Assembly (NCBI GenBank): GCA_002322525.1
Contig: DCOU01000135.1
Span: forward strand, 582 to 17,832
DNA: 17,251 bases
Direction of reading: 5' to 3'
From: Candidatus Omnitrophica bacterium UBA1562
GTDB taxonomy: Bacteria; Omnitrophota; Gorgyraeia; Gygaellales; Profunditerraquicolaceae
The position numbers and the translations under genes were made by a program. Shown piece by piece: positions 6,329 through 13,594 of the stretch. Under the pieces are notes generated by a model, which searched no databases, was not told where the DNA came from, and worked only from the letters and a program-made list of their open reading frames with translations. The first letter of the stretch is position 1. Every line of letters begins with the position of its first letter.

Positions 6329-7980
6329 CACAAAAGAACTGCTCCTTTATCCGCCGAACTCACCAATTTAGAATAACGCGCTAAATAACCTGTTTTAATC
6401 TTCGGCGCAACAGCTCTAAAAGATTTAAATCTTTTTTCTATTTCAGACTTGCTTAACCTGACTTCTAATTTTCTATTGGGGATATCTATATCAATTATAT
6501 CACCGTCTTTTAAAATCGCAATTACACCTTTCTGGGCTGCCTCAGGAGAGATGTGGCCTATGCAGGGCCCTTTAGTGCCGCCGGAGAATCTTCCGTCGGT
6601 AATCAAAGCTACTGATTCAGCCAAACCCATACCCACAATGGCTGAGGTTGGAGCAAGCATCTCGCGCATACCCGGGCCGCCAGAAGGGCCTTCGTAGCGA
6701 ATAACAATGCAATCTCCTTTTTTTATTTTACCGTTTAAGATTGCGCTCATTGCTTCTTCTTCCCGATTAAACACACGTGCCGTTCCTACGAATTTCATCA
6801 TCTTAGGGCTCACCGCTGACTGTTTCACCACCGCTCCGTCAGGCGCAAGATTTCCGTATAAGACCGCGATACCGCCCTGTTTATGATAAGCACGGTTAAA
6901 TGGCCGGATTACTTCCTCATCAAAAATCTCAAGCCCATTAGCAACATCAAATATCCTCTTGCCGCTTACAGTCATTGTATTATTTAATTTATTCTTCAAT
7001 CTCTTGAGAACTGCAGGAATACCTCCGGCGTATTCTAAGTCTTCCATAAAATGCGGGCCCGCGGGTTCTATATTTGTAATATGTGGTGTTTTACTGCTTA
7101 TTTTGTCAAATGTTTTAAGGTCTAATTTTATTCCTGCCTCATGGGCAATACTCATCAGGTGTAAAACAGTATTGCTTGAACCGCCTAAAGCCATATCCAC
7201 GATAATAGCATTTTCTAAAGATTTTTTATTGATAATACTTAAAGGAGCAATATTCTTTTTTACTAATTCCACAATGCGTTCACCGCTTGTTTGCGCAATA
7301 CGGCGTTTTTTTGCGGAAACCGCCAATGCTGTAGCGCAGCCCGGTAAAGACATTCCCATTGTCTCGGTAAGGCAAGCCATGGTATTCGCGGTATATAAAC
7401 CCTGACAGGAACCAGCGCCCGGACAAGCCTCCATTTCTAAACACGCTAATTCCTCTTCTGAAATCTCGCCCTTTTTCGCCCGTGCCAATGCCTCATATGT
7501 ATCATGGACAAAAGCCAGTTTCTTTTGTTTATAGCGGCCGGAAAGCATAGGTCCGGCGGTAACAATAATTGCCGGCAAATTTAGCCGCGCCACACCCATA
7601 AGCATACCCGGCGTAATCTTATCGCAATTAGTCAGGCATACGATTCCATCTAATTGGTGGGCATTACAGACTGTCTCAATAGTATCTGCTACCAATTCTC
7701 TTAAAGCTAAAGGATAACACATGCCTAAATGGCCCATGGCAATACCGTCGCATATACCGGGTACCCCAAATAAAAACGGCACCCCGCCTCCATAACAGAT
7801 TCCGCGCTCAATAAACCGTTCCAAGTCCCGCATACCAATATGGCCAGGAATTAAATCCGTAAAAGAAGTAGCAATGCCAATAAAAGGCCTCTCCAAATCC
7901 TTTTTGGTTAGCCCTGTGGCATATAAAAGTGCTCGATGCGGCACCCGTTCTAAACCCTTTTTGATTTTATCAGAGCGCAT
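6328..7980 (-). CDS. ilvD: Dihydroxy-acid dehydratase
   Basis: IlvD dehydrates 2,3-dihydroxy acids to 2-oxo acids, the third step of valine and isoleucine synthesis. Conserved blocks are SFTDLIPGHIGM (39-50), CDGIAMGH (77-84), NCDKITPGMLM (118-128) and ACPGAGSC (185-192), then GRFSGG and GPCIGH near residue 470. Cysteines 77, 119, 186 and 192 are the candidate cluster ligands. The PGH motif, rather than PCN/PCH, places it with E. coli-like enzymes that carry an oxygen-sensitive [4Fe-4S] cluster (inference from motif). The length of 550 residues is normal. A strong GGAGG (7987-7991) sits 6 bases before the ATG. It is the first gene of the ilv-leu block, so any regulation of the block would start at or before the aldolase-ilvD junction; no T-box, leader peptide or attenuator was recognised there. 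Confidence 0.97.
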   Translation of the reverse strand: MRSDKIKKGLERVPHRALLYATGLTKKDLERPFIGIATSFTDLIPGHIGMRDLERFIERGICYGGGVPFLFGVPGICDGIAMGHLGMCYPLALRELVADTIETVCNAHQLDGIVCLTNCDKITPGMLMGVARLNLPAIIVTAGPMLSGRYKQKKLAFVHDTYEALARAKKGEISEEELACLEMEACPGAGSCQGLYTANTMACLTETMGMSLPGCATALAVSAKKRRIAQTSGERIVELVKKNIAPLSIINKKSLENAIIVDMALGGSSNTVLHLMSIAHEAGIKLDLKTFDKISSKTPHITNIEPAGPHFMEDLEYAGGIPAVLKRLKNKLNNTMTVSGKRIFDVANGLEIFDEEVIRPFNRAYHKQGGIAVLYGNLAPDGAVVKQSAVSPKMMKFVGTARVFNREEEAMSAILNGKIKKGDCIVIRYEGPSGGPGMREMLAPTSAIVGMGLAESVALITDGRFSGGTKGPCIGHISPEAAQKGVIAILKDGDIIDIDIPNRKLEVRLSKSEIEKRFKSFRAVAPKIKTGYLARYSKLVSSADKGAVLL

Positions 7981-8001
7981 CTTGAACCTCCGTTAACAAG
8001 A

Positions 8002-8068
8002 GTAGATAGTATGTAGTAGTTAGTATATAGGACTACCTGCATAGTACCTACTAAATACTACCTACCCT
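8002..8068. repeat. Paired heptamer arrays between the aldolase gene and ilvD
   Basis: The left arm is four perfect-phase heptamers: GTAGATA, GTATGTA, GTAGTTA, GTATATA (8002-8029). The right arm (8033-8068) is the complement, reading on the minus strand as GTAGGTA, GTATTTA, GTAGGTA, CTATGCA. The whole is an imperfect palindrome of about 67 bases. Confidence 0.88.
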
Positions 8069-8082
8069 CTCCAATTTCCACC

Positions 8083-9408
8083 TTAATCGGCGCCCTCTTT
8101 GTCATGCACCACAGCCTCTTTTTCTTTGCGCTTACGGGTGATTACTCTCTTCAAGGTAACATATTTATCTATTAAGTCCTTATTATTCACTGTATTCAGT
8201 TGTTTAAACAAAAACTCAAATTTATCTTCGATTTCACTACTAATTGCATTGTGTAAATCGCTGGGCAAAGACATAATTTCTTTTTTAAAGGGACCCAATG
8301 ACTTTTTACGCGTTTTATAAATAAACTGCTCCTCAGTTTCACCTTCCTTTAACTCCTGCGCTGCGTTGATTTTTAACCAATCATAGATTTTTGTTTTTAG
8401 TTCTTGCGGAAAATGTTTACTTTCATAAATCATATTCTGAAATTCGGTAGCTAGATGCACCTCGCAAGTTTCTGTCTCGGGAAATTTATGAAATGCTTCA
8501 GGCGGTAAAGTCGATGCACCGTGTTGGACTGCACCCGCCAAACCAAATTCCTCCCGTGCAATCTTAGATAATGTTTTTAGCGTATCAAAATCTAATTTCA
8601 CCTGCGCCACGGTTCCATCAGGCAAAACTACGCCTCCATGAGAGGTGCCTGTCTGAATGCTTATTTTACTTATACCTGTGCGGCCTTTGCGCAGTCTCTC
8701 CCTGTAACCCTGCATAAATGCCCGCAAATCTTCAGGCGTAGAATTTTTACCGCCTACCTCCCCAATTTCACCGCCTACAGAAATCTCTAACCCTCGCGGT
8801 TGAGTTTGACGGATAAACTGGGTAAGCTTCGCACATACCTCATAATTAAAATATTGTTGTTTCTTTATATCAGTTTTAGACAAATCCACCAAGGTAGATG
8901 AGTCAATGTCAATATTATAAAATCCTGCGTCGATAGATTCGCTGATCAAGGCTTTAAGGCTATCAATTTCTTTATCGGGGCCCTCTTGAAATTTTTTTGC
9001 ATTCACCTGAAAATGGTCACCCTGAATAAATACAGGTCCGGCATACCCTTCCTTTATCGCCGCAGCCAAAATAACACCCGCATATTCTATGGGTGGCTGA
9101 TTAGTATACCCCATTTCAGATTTGGCAATCTCAAAAATAAATGCGCCGGAATTATTCTTCTTGGCCACCCGAAATATTGCCCGCGCCAAATCATAAGTCA
9201 TACTCCTTAAATTTATGGCAGGAACAGTAAACCCGCCGAATTCACCTCTACCCCGTGCCATATAAAACTGATGGATACTGGAAGGATAAATCCCTTTCTT
9301 ATAGGCGATATTAAAAATCTTCCCCGCAAGATTCTTTTTTATTGCGAGGTCATCACTCATAATTAAATCCCACGCTATTTTTTCAATGTCCAAAGGTCTC
9401 CTACCCAT
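8083..9408 (-). CDS. fba: Class II fructose-bisphosphate aldolase, long variant
   Basis: It probably catalyses reversible cleavage of fructose 1,6-bisphosphate to glyceraldehyde 3-phosphate and dihydroxyacetone phosphate; its neighbour pfkA makes that substrate. Class II metal-site features are visible: D131-H132 in QGDHFQ, E214 in GGEIGEVGG, H257 in GTSHGG and H296 in QHGAST. PAINLRS at 63-69 matches the start of the barrel. At 441 residues it is about 130 longer than the classic class II enzymes. It has about 55 extra N-terminal residues and a long, charged, helical C-terminal region (about 350-441, ending in a KRKEKE-rich tail). A tagatose-bisphosphate aldolase or another sugar-bisphosphate aldolase cannot be excluded from sequence alone. 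AAAGGAG lies about 9 bases before the ATG. The C-terminal end is followed by the heptamer arrays of the ilvD junction. Confidence 0.85.
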   Translation of the reverse strand: MGRRPLDIEKIAWDLIMSDDLAIKKNLAGKIFNIAYKKGIYPSSIHQFYMARGRGEFGGFTVPAINLRSMTYDLARAIFRVAKKNNSGAFIFEIAKSEMGYTNQPPIEYAGVILAAAIKEGYAGPVFIQGDHFQVNAKKFQEGPDKEIDSLKALISESIDAGFYNIDIDSSTLVDLSKTDIKKQQYFNYEVCAKLTQFIRQTQPRGLEISVGGEIGEVGGKNSTPEDLRAFMQGYRERLRKGRTGISKISIQTGTSHGGVVLPDGTVAQVKLDFDTLKTLSKIAREEFGLAGAVQHGASTLPPEAFHKFPETETCEVHLATEFQNMIYESKHFPQELKTKIYDWLKINAAQELKEGETEEQFIYKTRKKSLGPFKKEIMSLPSDLHNAISSEIEDKFEFLFKQLNTVNNKDLIDKYVTLKRVITRKRKEKEAVVHDKEGAD

Positions 9409-9427
9409 AAATTCTTACTCCTTTATC

Positions 9428-9448
9428 AAAAGGGGCCTGGCCCCTTTT
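9428..9448. terminator. Possible terminator hairpin between pfkA and the aldolase gene
   Basis: A 9-bp stem with a 3-base loop, AAAAGGGGC-CTG-GCCCCTTTT on the plus strand, has an A-tract on one side and a T-tract on the other. In either direction it looks like a Rho-independent terminator, with four U residues after the stem in the minus-strand transcript. It lies 16-20 bases before the aldolase ribosome site region, so it could also be a partial terminator or a processing hairpin inside an operon. Confidence 0.55.
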
Positions 9449-9449
9449 T

Positions 9450-9486
9450 AGGGGACAGTTCTGCTTTGAGCTTCAGAACCGTCCCT
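9450..9486. repeat. Second inverted repeat in the pfkA-aldolase junction
   Basis: AGGGGACAGTTCTG (9450-9463) pairs imperfectly with CAGAACCGTCCCT (9474-9486) around a 10-base loop. It lies between the pfkA stop codon and the GC-rich hairpin at 9428-9448. This is the only junction without a clear short-unit array. Confidence 0.7.
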
Positions 9487-9493
9487 AAGTTAA

Positions 9494-10459
9494 CTAAGTT
9501 AATATCTTGATTAAACTATACAAATCGTCTACTTTTAGTTCTTTCTTTTTTATCGCGGTTTCAAAATCTACAGTGGTTATTTTACCACCGCAAAGGCCAA
9601 CTGTTTTATCAGTTTCTCCTTTTAACAAACAATCAACTCCTACCTTACCTAGATTTAAGGCCATCTCGCGGCTTGCGGCAGTGGGCCGACCGCCTCTTTG
9701 AATGTGCCCCAAAACCACTGCCCGGGTTTCAAGGCCGGTCATTTCGGTTATTTTCTTTGCAATATCGACTGCCGAACCTACGCCTTCAGCTACCACAATA
9801 ATCCAGCTTATTTTTCCCCTTATGTTACCATTAACGATATCATGGCAGATTGCCTCCAGATTAAATTTCCGTTCCGGTATAACTGCCTCTTCGCAGCCGC
9901 CGGCAAGGGCAACCGTAAGAGCAATAAACCCGGAATCCCTGCCCATAACCTCAACCACAAAGATTCTCTCCATAGAAGTTGCGGTATCGCGAATATTATC
10001 AATAGCAGCGAGTGCCGTATTTATAGCCGTATCCGAACCGATAGTGACATCTATACCATTAATATCATTGTCAATGGAAGCGGGTATACCAATACAAGGC
10101 ACATTATATTTCCTGCCAAATATATGTGCGGCTTTAAAACTACCATTTCCGCCAATCACAATCAGGCCATCTATGGCGTTCTTTTTTACTGTATTAAATG
10201 CCCTCTTTTGCCCTTCTTCAGTTTCAAACTCCGGGCAGCGTGCGGTTTTAAGAATCGTGCCGCCCTGATTAATAATTCCCGAAACAAAGCGGTGGTTTAA
10301 AACTTTCAGCTCCTCATTAATTAAACCCCACCAGCCGCGGAATACGCCCATCACTTCCAGGTTATTGCTTATTCCGTAACGCACGACTGCCCTAATAGCG
10401 GCATTCATCCCTGGTGCGTCGCCGCCGGTAGTTAAAACTGCAATTCTTTTTATCGCCAT
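9494..10459 (-). CDS. pfkA: 6-phosphofructokinase
   Basis: PfkA phosphorylates fructose 6-phosphate to fructose 1,6-bisphosphate in glycolysis. GGDAPGMNAAIR (12-23) is the nucleotide-binding start. SIDNDI near residue 128 has the catalytic aspartates, MGRDSGF near 170 contacts the substrate, and HIQRGGRPTA near 249 is the conserved arginine region. The length of 321 residues matches bacterial ATP-dependent enzymes. The usual GGDGS reads GGNGS here, so the magnesium-liganding aspartate is N105. The following residue is glycine, as in ATP-using rather than pyrophosphate-using enzymes. The residue before SIDND is alanine, not the lysine of PPi enzymes. The phosphoryl donor is therefore probably ATP but not proven. 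The ATG is 5 bases after the MuiA-like gene, with GAAGG upstream inside that gene, so the two are likely cotranscribed. The aldolase follows downstream. Confidence 0.93.
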   Translation of the reverse strand: MAIKRIAVLTTGGDAPGMNAAIRAVVRYGISNNLEVMGVFRGWWGLINEELKVLNHRFVSGIINQGGTILKTARCPEFETEEGQKRAFNTVKKNAIDGLIVIGGNGSFKAAHIFGRKYNVPCIGIPASIDNDINGIDVTIGSDTAINTALAAIDNIRDTATSMERIFVVEVMGRDSGFIALTVALAGGCEEAVIPERKFNLEAICHDIVNGNIRGKISWIIVVAEGVGSAVDIAKKITEMTGLETRAVVLGHIQRGGRPTAASREMALNLGKVGVDCLLKGETDKTVGLCGGKITTVDFETAIKKKELKVDDLYSLIKILT

Positions 10460-10464
10460 TCTAG

Positions 10465-12120
10465 TTATAGACCTTCAACCTGCATCTCGCGCGGATGTTC
10501 AATAATAAGGTTATAAAATATCTCCTTTTTCGCCTTTGGTTCTAATTCTAATTCCCAAAGCCAAACGCCTTTTCTATCCTTCCAGTCTTTTTCTTTTGGT
10601 TCAAGGCTTACCTTTTCAATCTTTACCTTAATCCGGTCATCCTCAGAAACTGGCATGGCTTCAAATAATTTTACATTTATCTTCTTGGATTTATAATTCT
10701 CGACGGTTAATTTATATTTAAATGTCGTGCGCTTAGTAGGAGAGGGAATTCCAGCAACCAAGGTTTCATCAACCTTCTTTTCAACCTGCTCTCTTTTTAC
10801 TTTTACATTCTCATCTAAACCTAAATAAAGGTCGAATCCCTCACCTGGTCCGATATTATCAATGCTTGATGTTCCTACAAAATCTCCTTCTAAGAATATA
10901 TTCACTCTGCCAGCAAGTAGTTGCAGATTAGGTGCATTAATGACCCGGCTCCCTAGATAAGCATTGAGAACTGCCCGTGGATAAGTTGAATATTCAAATT
11001 TTGCACTCAATATTTGTGTAGATATAGGTAATTTATGCTCTGAACCATCGGATTTTACAGTTGCTTTACGGGCAAGTTTATAAACTACAGCTATGCCTTT
11101 CTCTTCTACCTTAGCGTATTTATCTGTTGCTTCCGCAGCGACCGGCGCTTGTGCTCGTCCTTCAAATGCCATATTTTGCAGTCCCCATCCTGCTATTTTG
11201 TCTTCAGCATCAAGCCTTCTCTGTGGCTGATATGGCCTTGAAAACCAAGGTGCAACATAAGGCATTCTTCCGCCAATAGCGGGTTTAGCAGTAGATAAAG
11301 AAATTTCCACATCCTGCCAATCTTCGCCCGTTCTCTGGCGGATTATTCCGTAAGAAACCATTTCCACTTCGGATTTTTCAAAATTCGCCCGGGCATCGTA
11401 GATGGGTTTCCAGTTAGCGCCTCCCACAAGATAAGAAACACTCAAATCAAAGTTTGCCGCTTTCAAAACTTCCAACTCCACCGCAATCAACCTCTTTAGT
11501 TTTTTACCTGAACCGGAGGAGATTTCAGATAACTGCTTTTTTAAGGCATCAACTTTATCTTCTAAATCCCTTATTTTCAGTTCGCATTCTAAAACCTGCA
11601 TATAATTTTCTTTAAGTCTTGTATCTAAAAATTTAAGCGTATCATCCAAGTCTTTACTCGTAGGTATCTTGGTAACCAAGTCCTTGGGGATCTGTCCGCC
11701 GGAGAATAACCTTATAGAATCCAAGAAATTCTTTTCTTCCAAAAGCAGCTTATTTAAATCCTGCTCTCTCCTTATAGCATCTTCCAGCTTTTGAATATCG
11801 TCTTTAAGTTGTTTAATACGCTCTGAAGGCACTTCTTCCAAGAATTCTTTCTTCACCTGCGCTCCAAAAAGCCTCACTTCTGTTGCGCCTTGTGCAGAAA
11901 CCCTTAAAGAATTCTCATCTACCTCTGGAATAATATTAGAAAATATTACCCTGTACTCTCCGGGACTTAACTTCAAGTTCGCTACACGGCTTAAAAGCGC
12001 GGAATCGGGATAAACAGTAACTTCGCTAATCCGCGATTCTACTTCAATCTCAGAGGCAAAAACATAACTAGAGAATAAAATTAAACCAAAAACCAAAACT
12101 ATACTACCCATCTTTTTCAT
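10465..12120 (-). CDS. MuiA-like exported protein (DUF4140/DUF4139)
   Basis: The protein resembles the mucoidy inhibitor MuiA family, whose biochemical function is unknown. A signal peptide spans 1-22, with a KKMGS start, a hydrophobic core and a VFA cleavage site, so it is exported across the inner membrane. Residues about 30-90 (VTVYPDSALLSR...GEYRVIFSNI) match the N-terminal DUF4140 type. A charged, heptad-like coiled coil spans about 95-205. The rest (about 215-545) is the DUF4139 beta-rich part, with VSYLVGGANWKPIYDAR and RQRTGEDWQDVEISLSTAKP. No membrane anchor is seen at the C-terminus. GGAGG lies close to the ATG. It sits between ahcY and pfkA, with only 5 bases to pfkA, which does not explain its role. 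Codon use and composition look like those of its neighbours. Confidence 0.85.
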   Translation of the reverse strand: MKKMGSIVLVFGLILFSSYVFASEIEVESRISEVTVYPDSALLSRVANLKLSPGEYRVIFSNIIPEVDENSLRVSAQGATEVRLFGAQVKKEFLEEVPSERIKQLKDDIQKLEDAIRREQDLNKLLLEEKNFLDSIRLFSGGQIPKDLVTKIPTSKDLDDTLKFLDTRLKENYMQVLECELKIRDLEDKVDALKKQLSEISSGSGKKLKRLIAVELEVLKAANFDLSVSYLVGGANWKPIYDARANFEKSEVEMVSYGIIRQRTGEDWQDVEISLSTAKPAIGGRMPYVAPWFSRPYQPQRRLDAEDKIAGWGLQNMAFEGRAQAPVAAEATDKYAKVEEKGIAVVYKLARKATVKSDGSEHKLPISTQILSAKFEYSTYPRAVLNAYLGSRVINAPNLQLLAGRVNIFLEGDFVGTSSIDNIGPGEGFDLYLGLDENVKVKREQVEKKVDETLVAGIPSPTKRTTFKYKLTVENYKSKKINVKLFEAMPVSEDDRIKVKIEKVSLEPKEKDWKDRKGVWLWELELEPKAKKEIFYNLIIEHPREMQVEGL

Positions 12121-12145
12121 TTTGCGCCTCCGGATTTTATTGCTG

Positions 12146-12180
12146 CCTAAAACCTAAAACCAAACACCTAACACCTAATT
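12146..12180. repeat. Heptamer tandem array CCTAAAA between ahcY and the MuiA-like gene
   Basis: Five uninterrupted 7-base units read CCTAAAA, CCTAAAA, CCAAACA, CCTAACA, CCTAATT on the plus strand. The ahcY stop codon (TAA, 12181-12179) begins in the last unit. The remaining bases, 12121-12145, hold the ribosome site of the MuiA-like gene. Confidence 0.9.
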
Positions 12181-13444
12181 AGGTTCCTATTTCCCAACTG
12201 GAAAGATACCTTTTCTGCTTGGCAGTCAAACTGTCTATTTTAATCCCCATAGATTTTAATTTGAAGTCTGCAATATTTTTATCTATAGCTTCGGGGACCG
12301 CGTAAACATGGTTTTTTAATTCTTTGTGGTGTTTGATAATATATTCCGCGCTTAAAGCCTGATTAGCAAAAGACATATCCATTACCTGCGCAGGATGGCC
12401 TTCTGCCGCTACCAGATTTATCAGCCGGCCTTCGCCTAATACATAAATTTTACGGCCGTCTCTTAAGATATATTCATCTACAAATTCGCGGATGGACTTT
12501 TTCGCTTTAGCTAATTTTTCTAATGCCGGTATATCTATCTCTACATTAAAATGCCCGGAATTAGCCAGGATTGCGCCGTTCTTCATGAATAAGAAATGCT
12601 CGCGGCGGATTACGCTGGTGTCTCCGGTAGTAGTTACGAATACATCACCTATTTGGCTGGCATCTCTTATCGGCATTACCTCATAACCATCCATAGTTGC
12701 CTCCAAAGCACGCAGGGGATCAACCTCGACCACAATAACTTTTGCCGCCATACCTCTTGCGCGCATGGCCACGCCCTTGCCACAGTAGCCATATCCGCAA
12801 ACTACAAAATTACTGCCTGCTAATAGCTTATTTGTGGCGCGGATTATTCCATCGACTGTAGACTGGCCTGTGCCATAGCGGTTATCGAATAGGTGTTTAG
12901 TCTTGGCGTCGTTTACCGCAATTATAGGATAACGCAATTTTCCCTGATTAGCCAAAGCCCTTAACCTGATGACACCGGTAGTTGTCTCTTCAGTCCCTCC
13001 TAAAACTTGACACTTTGACACTCTGACACTCTGACACTCTTTATGAATTGTGGATACCAGATCTGCACCGTCATCCATGGTAATTTCAGGCTTACTCGCT
13101 AATACGGAATTAATATGCTGATAATAAGTCTTGGTATTCTCACCTTTAATCGCAAATACTGCAATCTTAAGATTCTTGACTAAAGACGCTGCCACATCAT
13201 CCTGGGTAGACAGAGGATTGGATGCACAAAGAGCTAAACTTGCGCCTCCTAACTTCAATGTCTCCATCAGAACCGCTGTCTCAGTAGTAACATGTAGGCA
13301 GGCAGCTAAATTTAGCCCTTTCAATGGCTTTTCTTTGCTGAATCTTTTAGTGATCAACCCGAGAACCGGCATATTATTCCGCGCCCACTCTATTCTTAAT
13401 GCGCCTTTATTAGCTAATTTAATATCTTTGATATGGTAATTCAT
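12179..13444 (-). CDS. ahcY: Adenosylhomocysteinase
   Basis: AhcY hydrolyses S-adenosylhomocysteine to adenosine and homocysteine with bound NAD, relieving inhibition of methyltransferases. The start is set at 13444, 30 bases inside the longest frame, because AAGGAG lies 5 bases before this ATG and the product then begins MNYHIKDIKLANKG, as expected; this gives 421 residues. Visible blocks are LHVTTETAVL (50-59), GGTEETTTGVIR (149-160), NDAKTKHLFDNRYGTGQS (178-195) with the catalytic Lys/Asp/Asn, the NAD loop GYGYCGKG (217-224) and AEGHPAQVMDMSFANQA near the C-terminus. It lacks the roughly 40-residue insertion of many long bacterial and eukaryotic forms. Residues 136-146 are encoded by an octamer tandem repeat. 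metK is immediately upstream, completing the methyl cycle. Confidence 0.96.
   Translation of the reverse strand: MNYHIKDIKLANKGALRIEWARNNMPVLGLITKRFSKEKPLKGLNLAACLHVTTETAVLMETLKLGGASLALCASNPLSTQDDVAASLVKNLKIAVFAIKGENTKTYYQHINSVLASKPEITMDDGADLVSTIHKECQSVRVSKCQVLGGTEETTTGVIRLRALANQGKLRYPIIAVNDAKTKHLFDNRYGTGQSTVDGIIRATNKLLAGSNFVVCGYGYCGKGVAMRARGMAAKVIVVEVDPLRALEATMDGYEVMPIRDASQIGDVFVTTTGDTSVIRREHFLFMKNGAILANSGHFNVEIDIPALEKLAKAKKSIREFVDEYILRDGRKIYVLGEGRLINLVAAEGHPAQVMDMSFANQALSAEYIIKHHKELKNHVYAVPEAIDKNIADFKLKSMGIKIDSLTAKQKRYLSSWEIGT
13007..13038. repeat. Octamer tandem repeat inside ahcY
   Basis: Four uninterrupted units on the plus strand: TTGACACT, TTGACACT, CTGACACT, CTGACACT. Because 8 is not a multiple of 3, the array is read in all three phases and encodes CQSVRVSKCQ before the conserved LGGTEETTTG. 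The loop between the conserved histidine and GG is about three residues longer than I expect for the family. Confidence 0.92.
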
Positions 13445-13449
13445 AAATA

Positions 13450-13455
13450 CTCCTT
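13450..13455 (-). promoter_or_regulatory. Ribosome binding site fixing the ahcY start
   Basis: AAGGAG lies 5 bases upstream of the ATG at 13444-13442. The alternative ATG ten codons upstream (13474) would place this site inside the coding region and add residues not expected in the family, so the shorter form is preferred. Confidence 0.8.
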
Positions 13456-13482
13456 TAAAAATTGAATTCGTCAATCGGCTAT

Positions 13483-13590
13483 GGTTACGATGCCCGTTTC
13501 GTAGTTGGGTTAGGGTTACGTCTTAAAGACGATAAACGTAAGCGATAAACGATACGGGCTTCGTTACCGTAACCAAACAACGTAACCTAC
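13483..13590. repeat. Nested inverted repeats of GTTACG units between metK and ahcY
   Basis: The outer left arm is GGTTACGATGCCCGT (13483-13497). It pairs with the complement of ACGGGCTTCGTTACCGTAACC (about 13553-13573), leaving a small bulge. A perfect inner hairpin, CGTCTT-A-AAGACG, is centred near 13526. GTTACG or CGTAAC occurs repeatedly across the stretch. ACAATCTT is repeated near the metK stop. No gene or riboswitch was recognised in this 150-base junction. Confidence 0.75.
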
Positions 13591-13594
13591 AATC

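Noticed and set aside
7981..8082. A T-box, leader peptide or attenuator before the ilv-leu block
   Set aside because: No T-box core sequence and no short frame rich in Leu, Ile or Val codons was seen; the junction is accounted for by heptamer arms and the ilvD ribosome site.
9698..10300. A 200-codon plus-strand open frame opposite pfkA
   Set aside because: It lies wholly antisense to a strongly supported phosphofructokinase gene, has no recognisable domain, and its composition is explained by the opposite strand.
9494..10459. A pyrophosphate-dependent phosphofructokinase
   Set aside because: The residue after N105 is glycine, not the aspartate of GGDD, and the PPi-type lysine before the SIDND-equivalent motif is absent.
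13445..13474. A ten-residue extension of AhcY starting at 13474
   Set aside because: A good AAGGAG lies inside the extension, 5 bases before the ATG at 13444.
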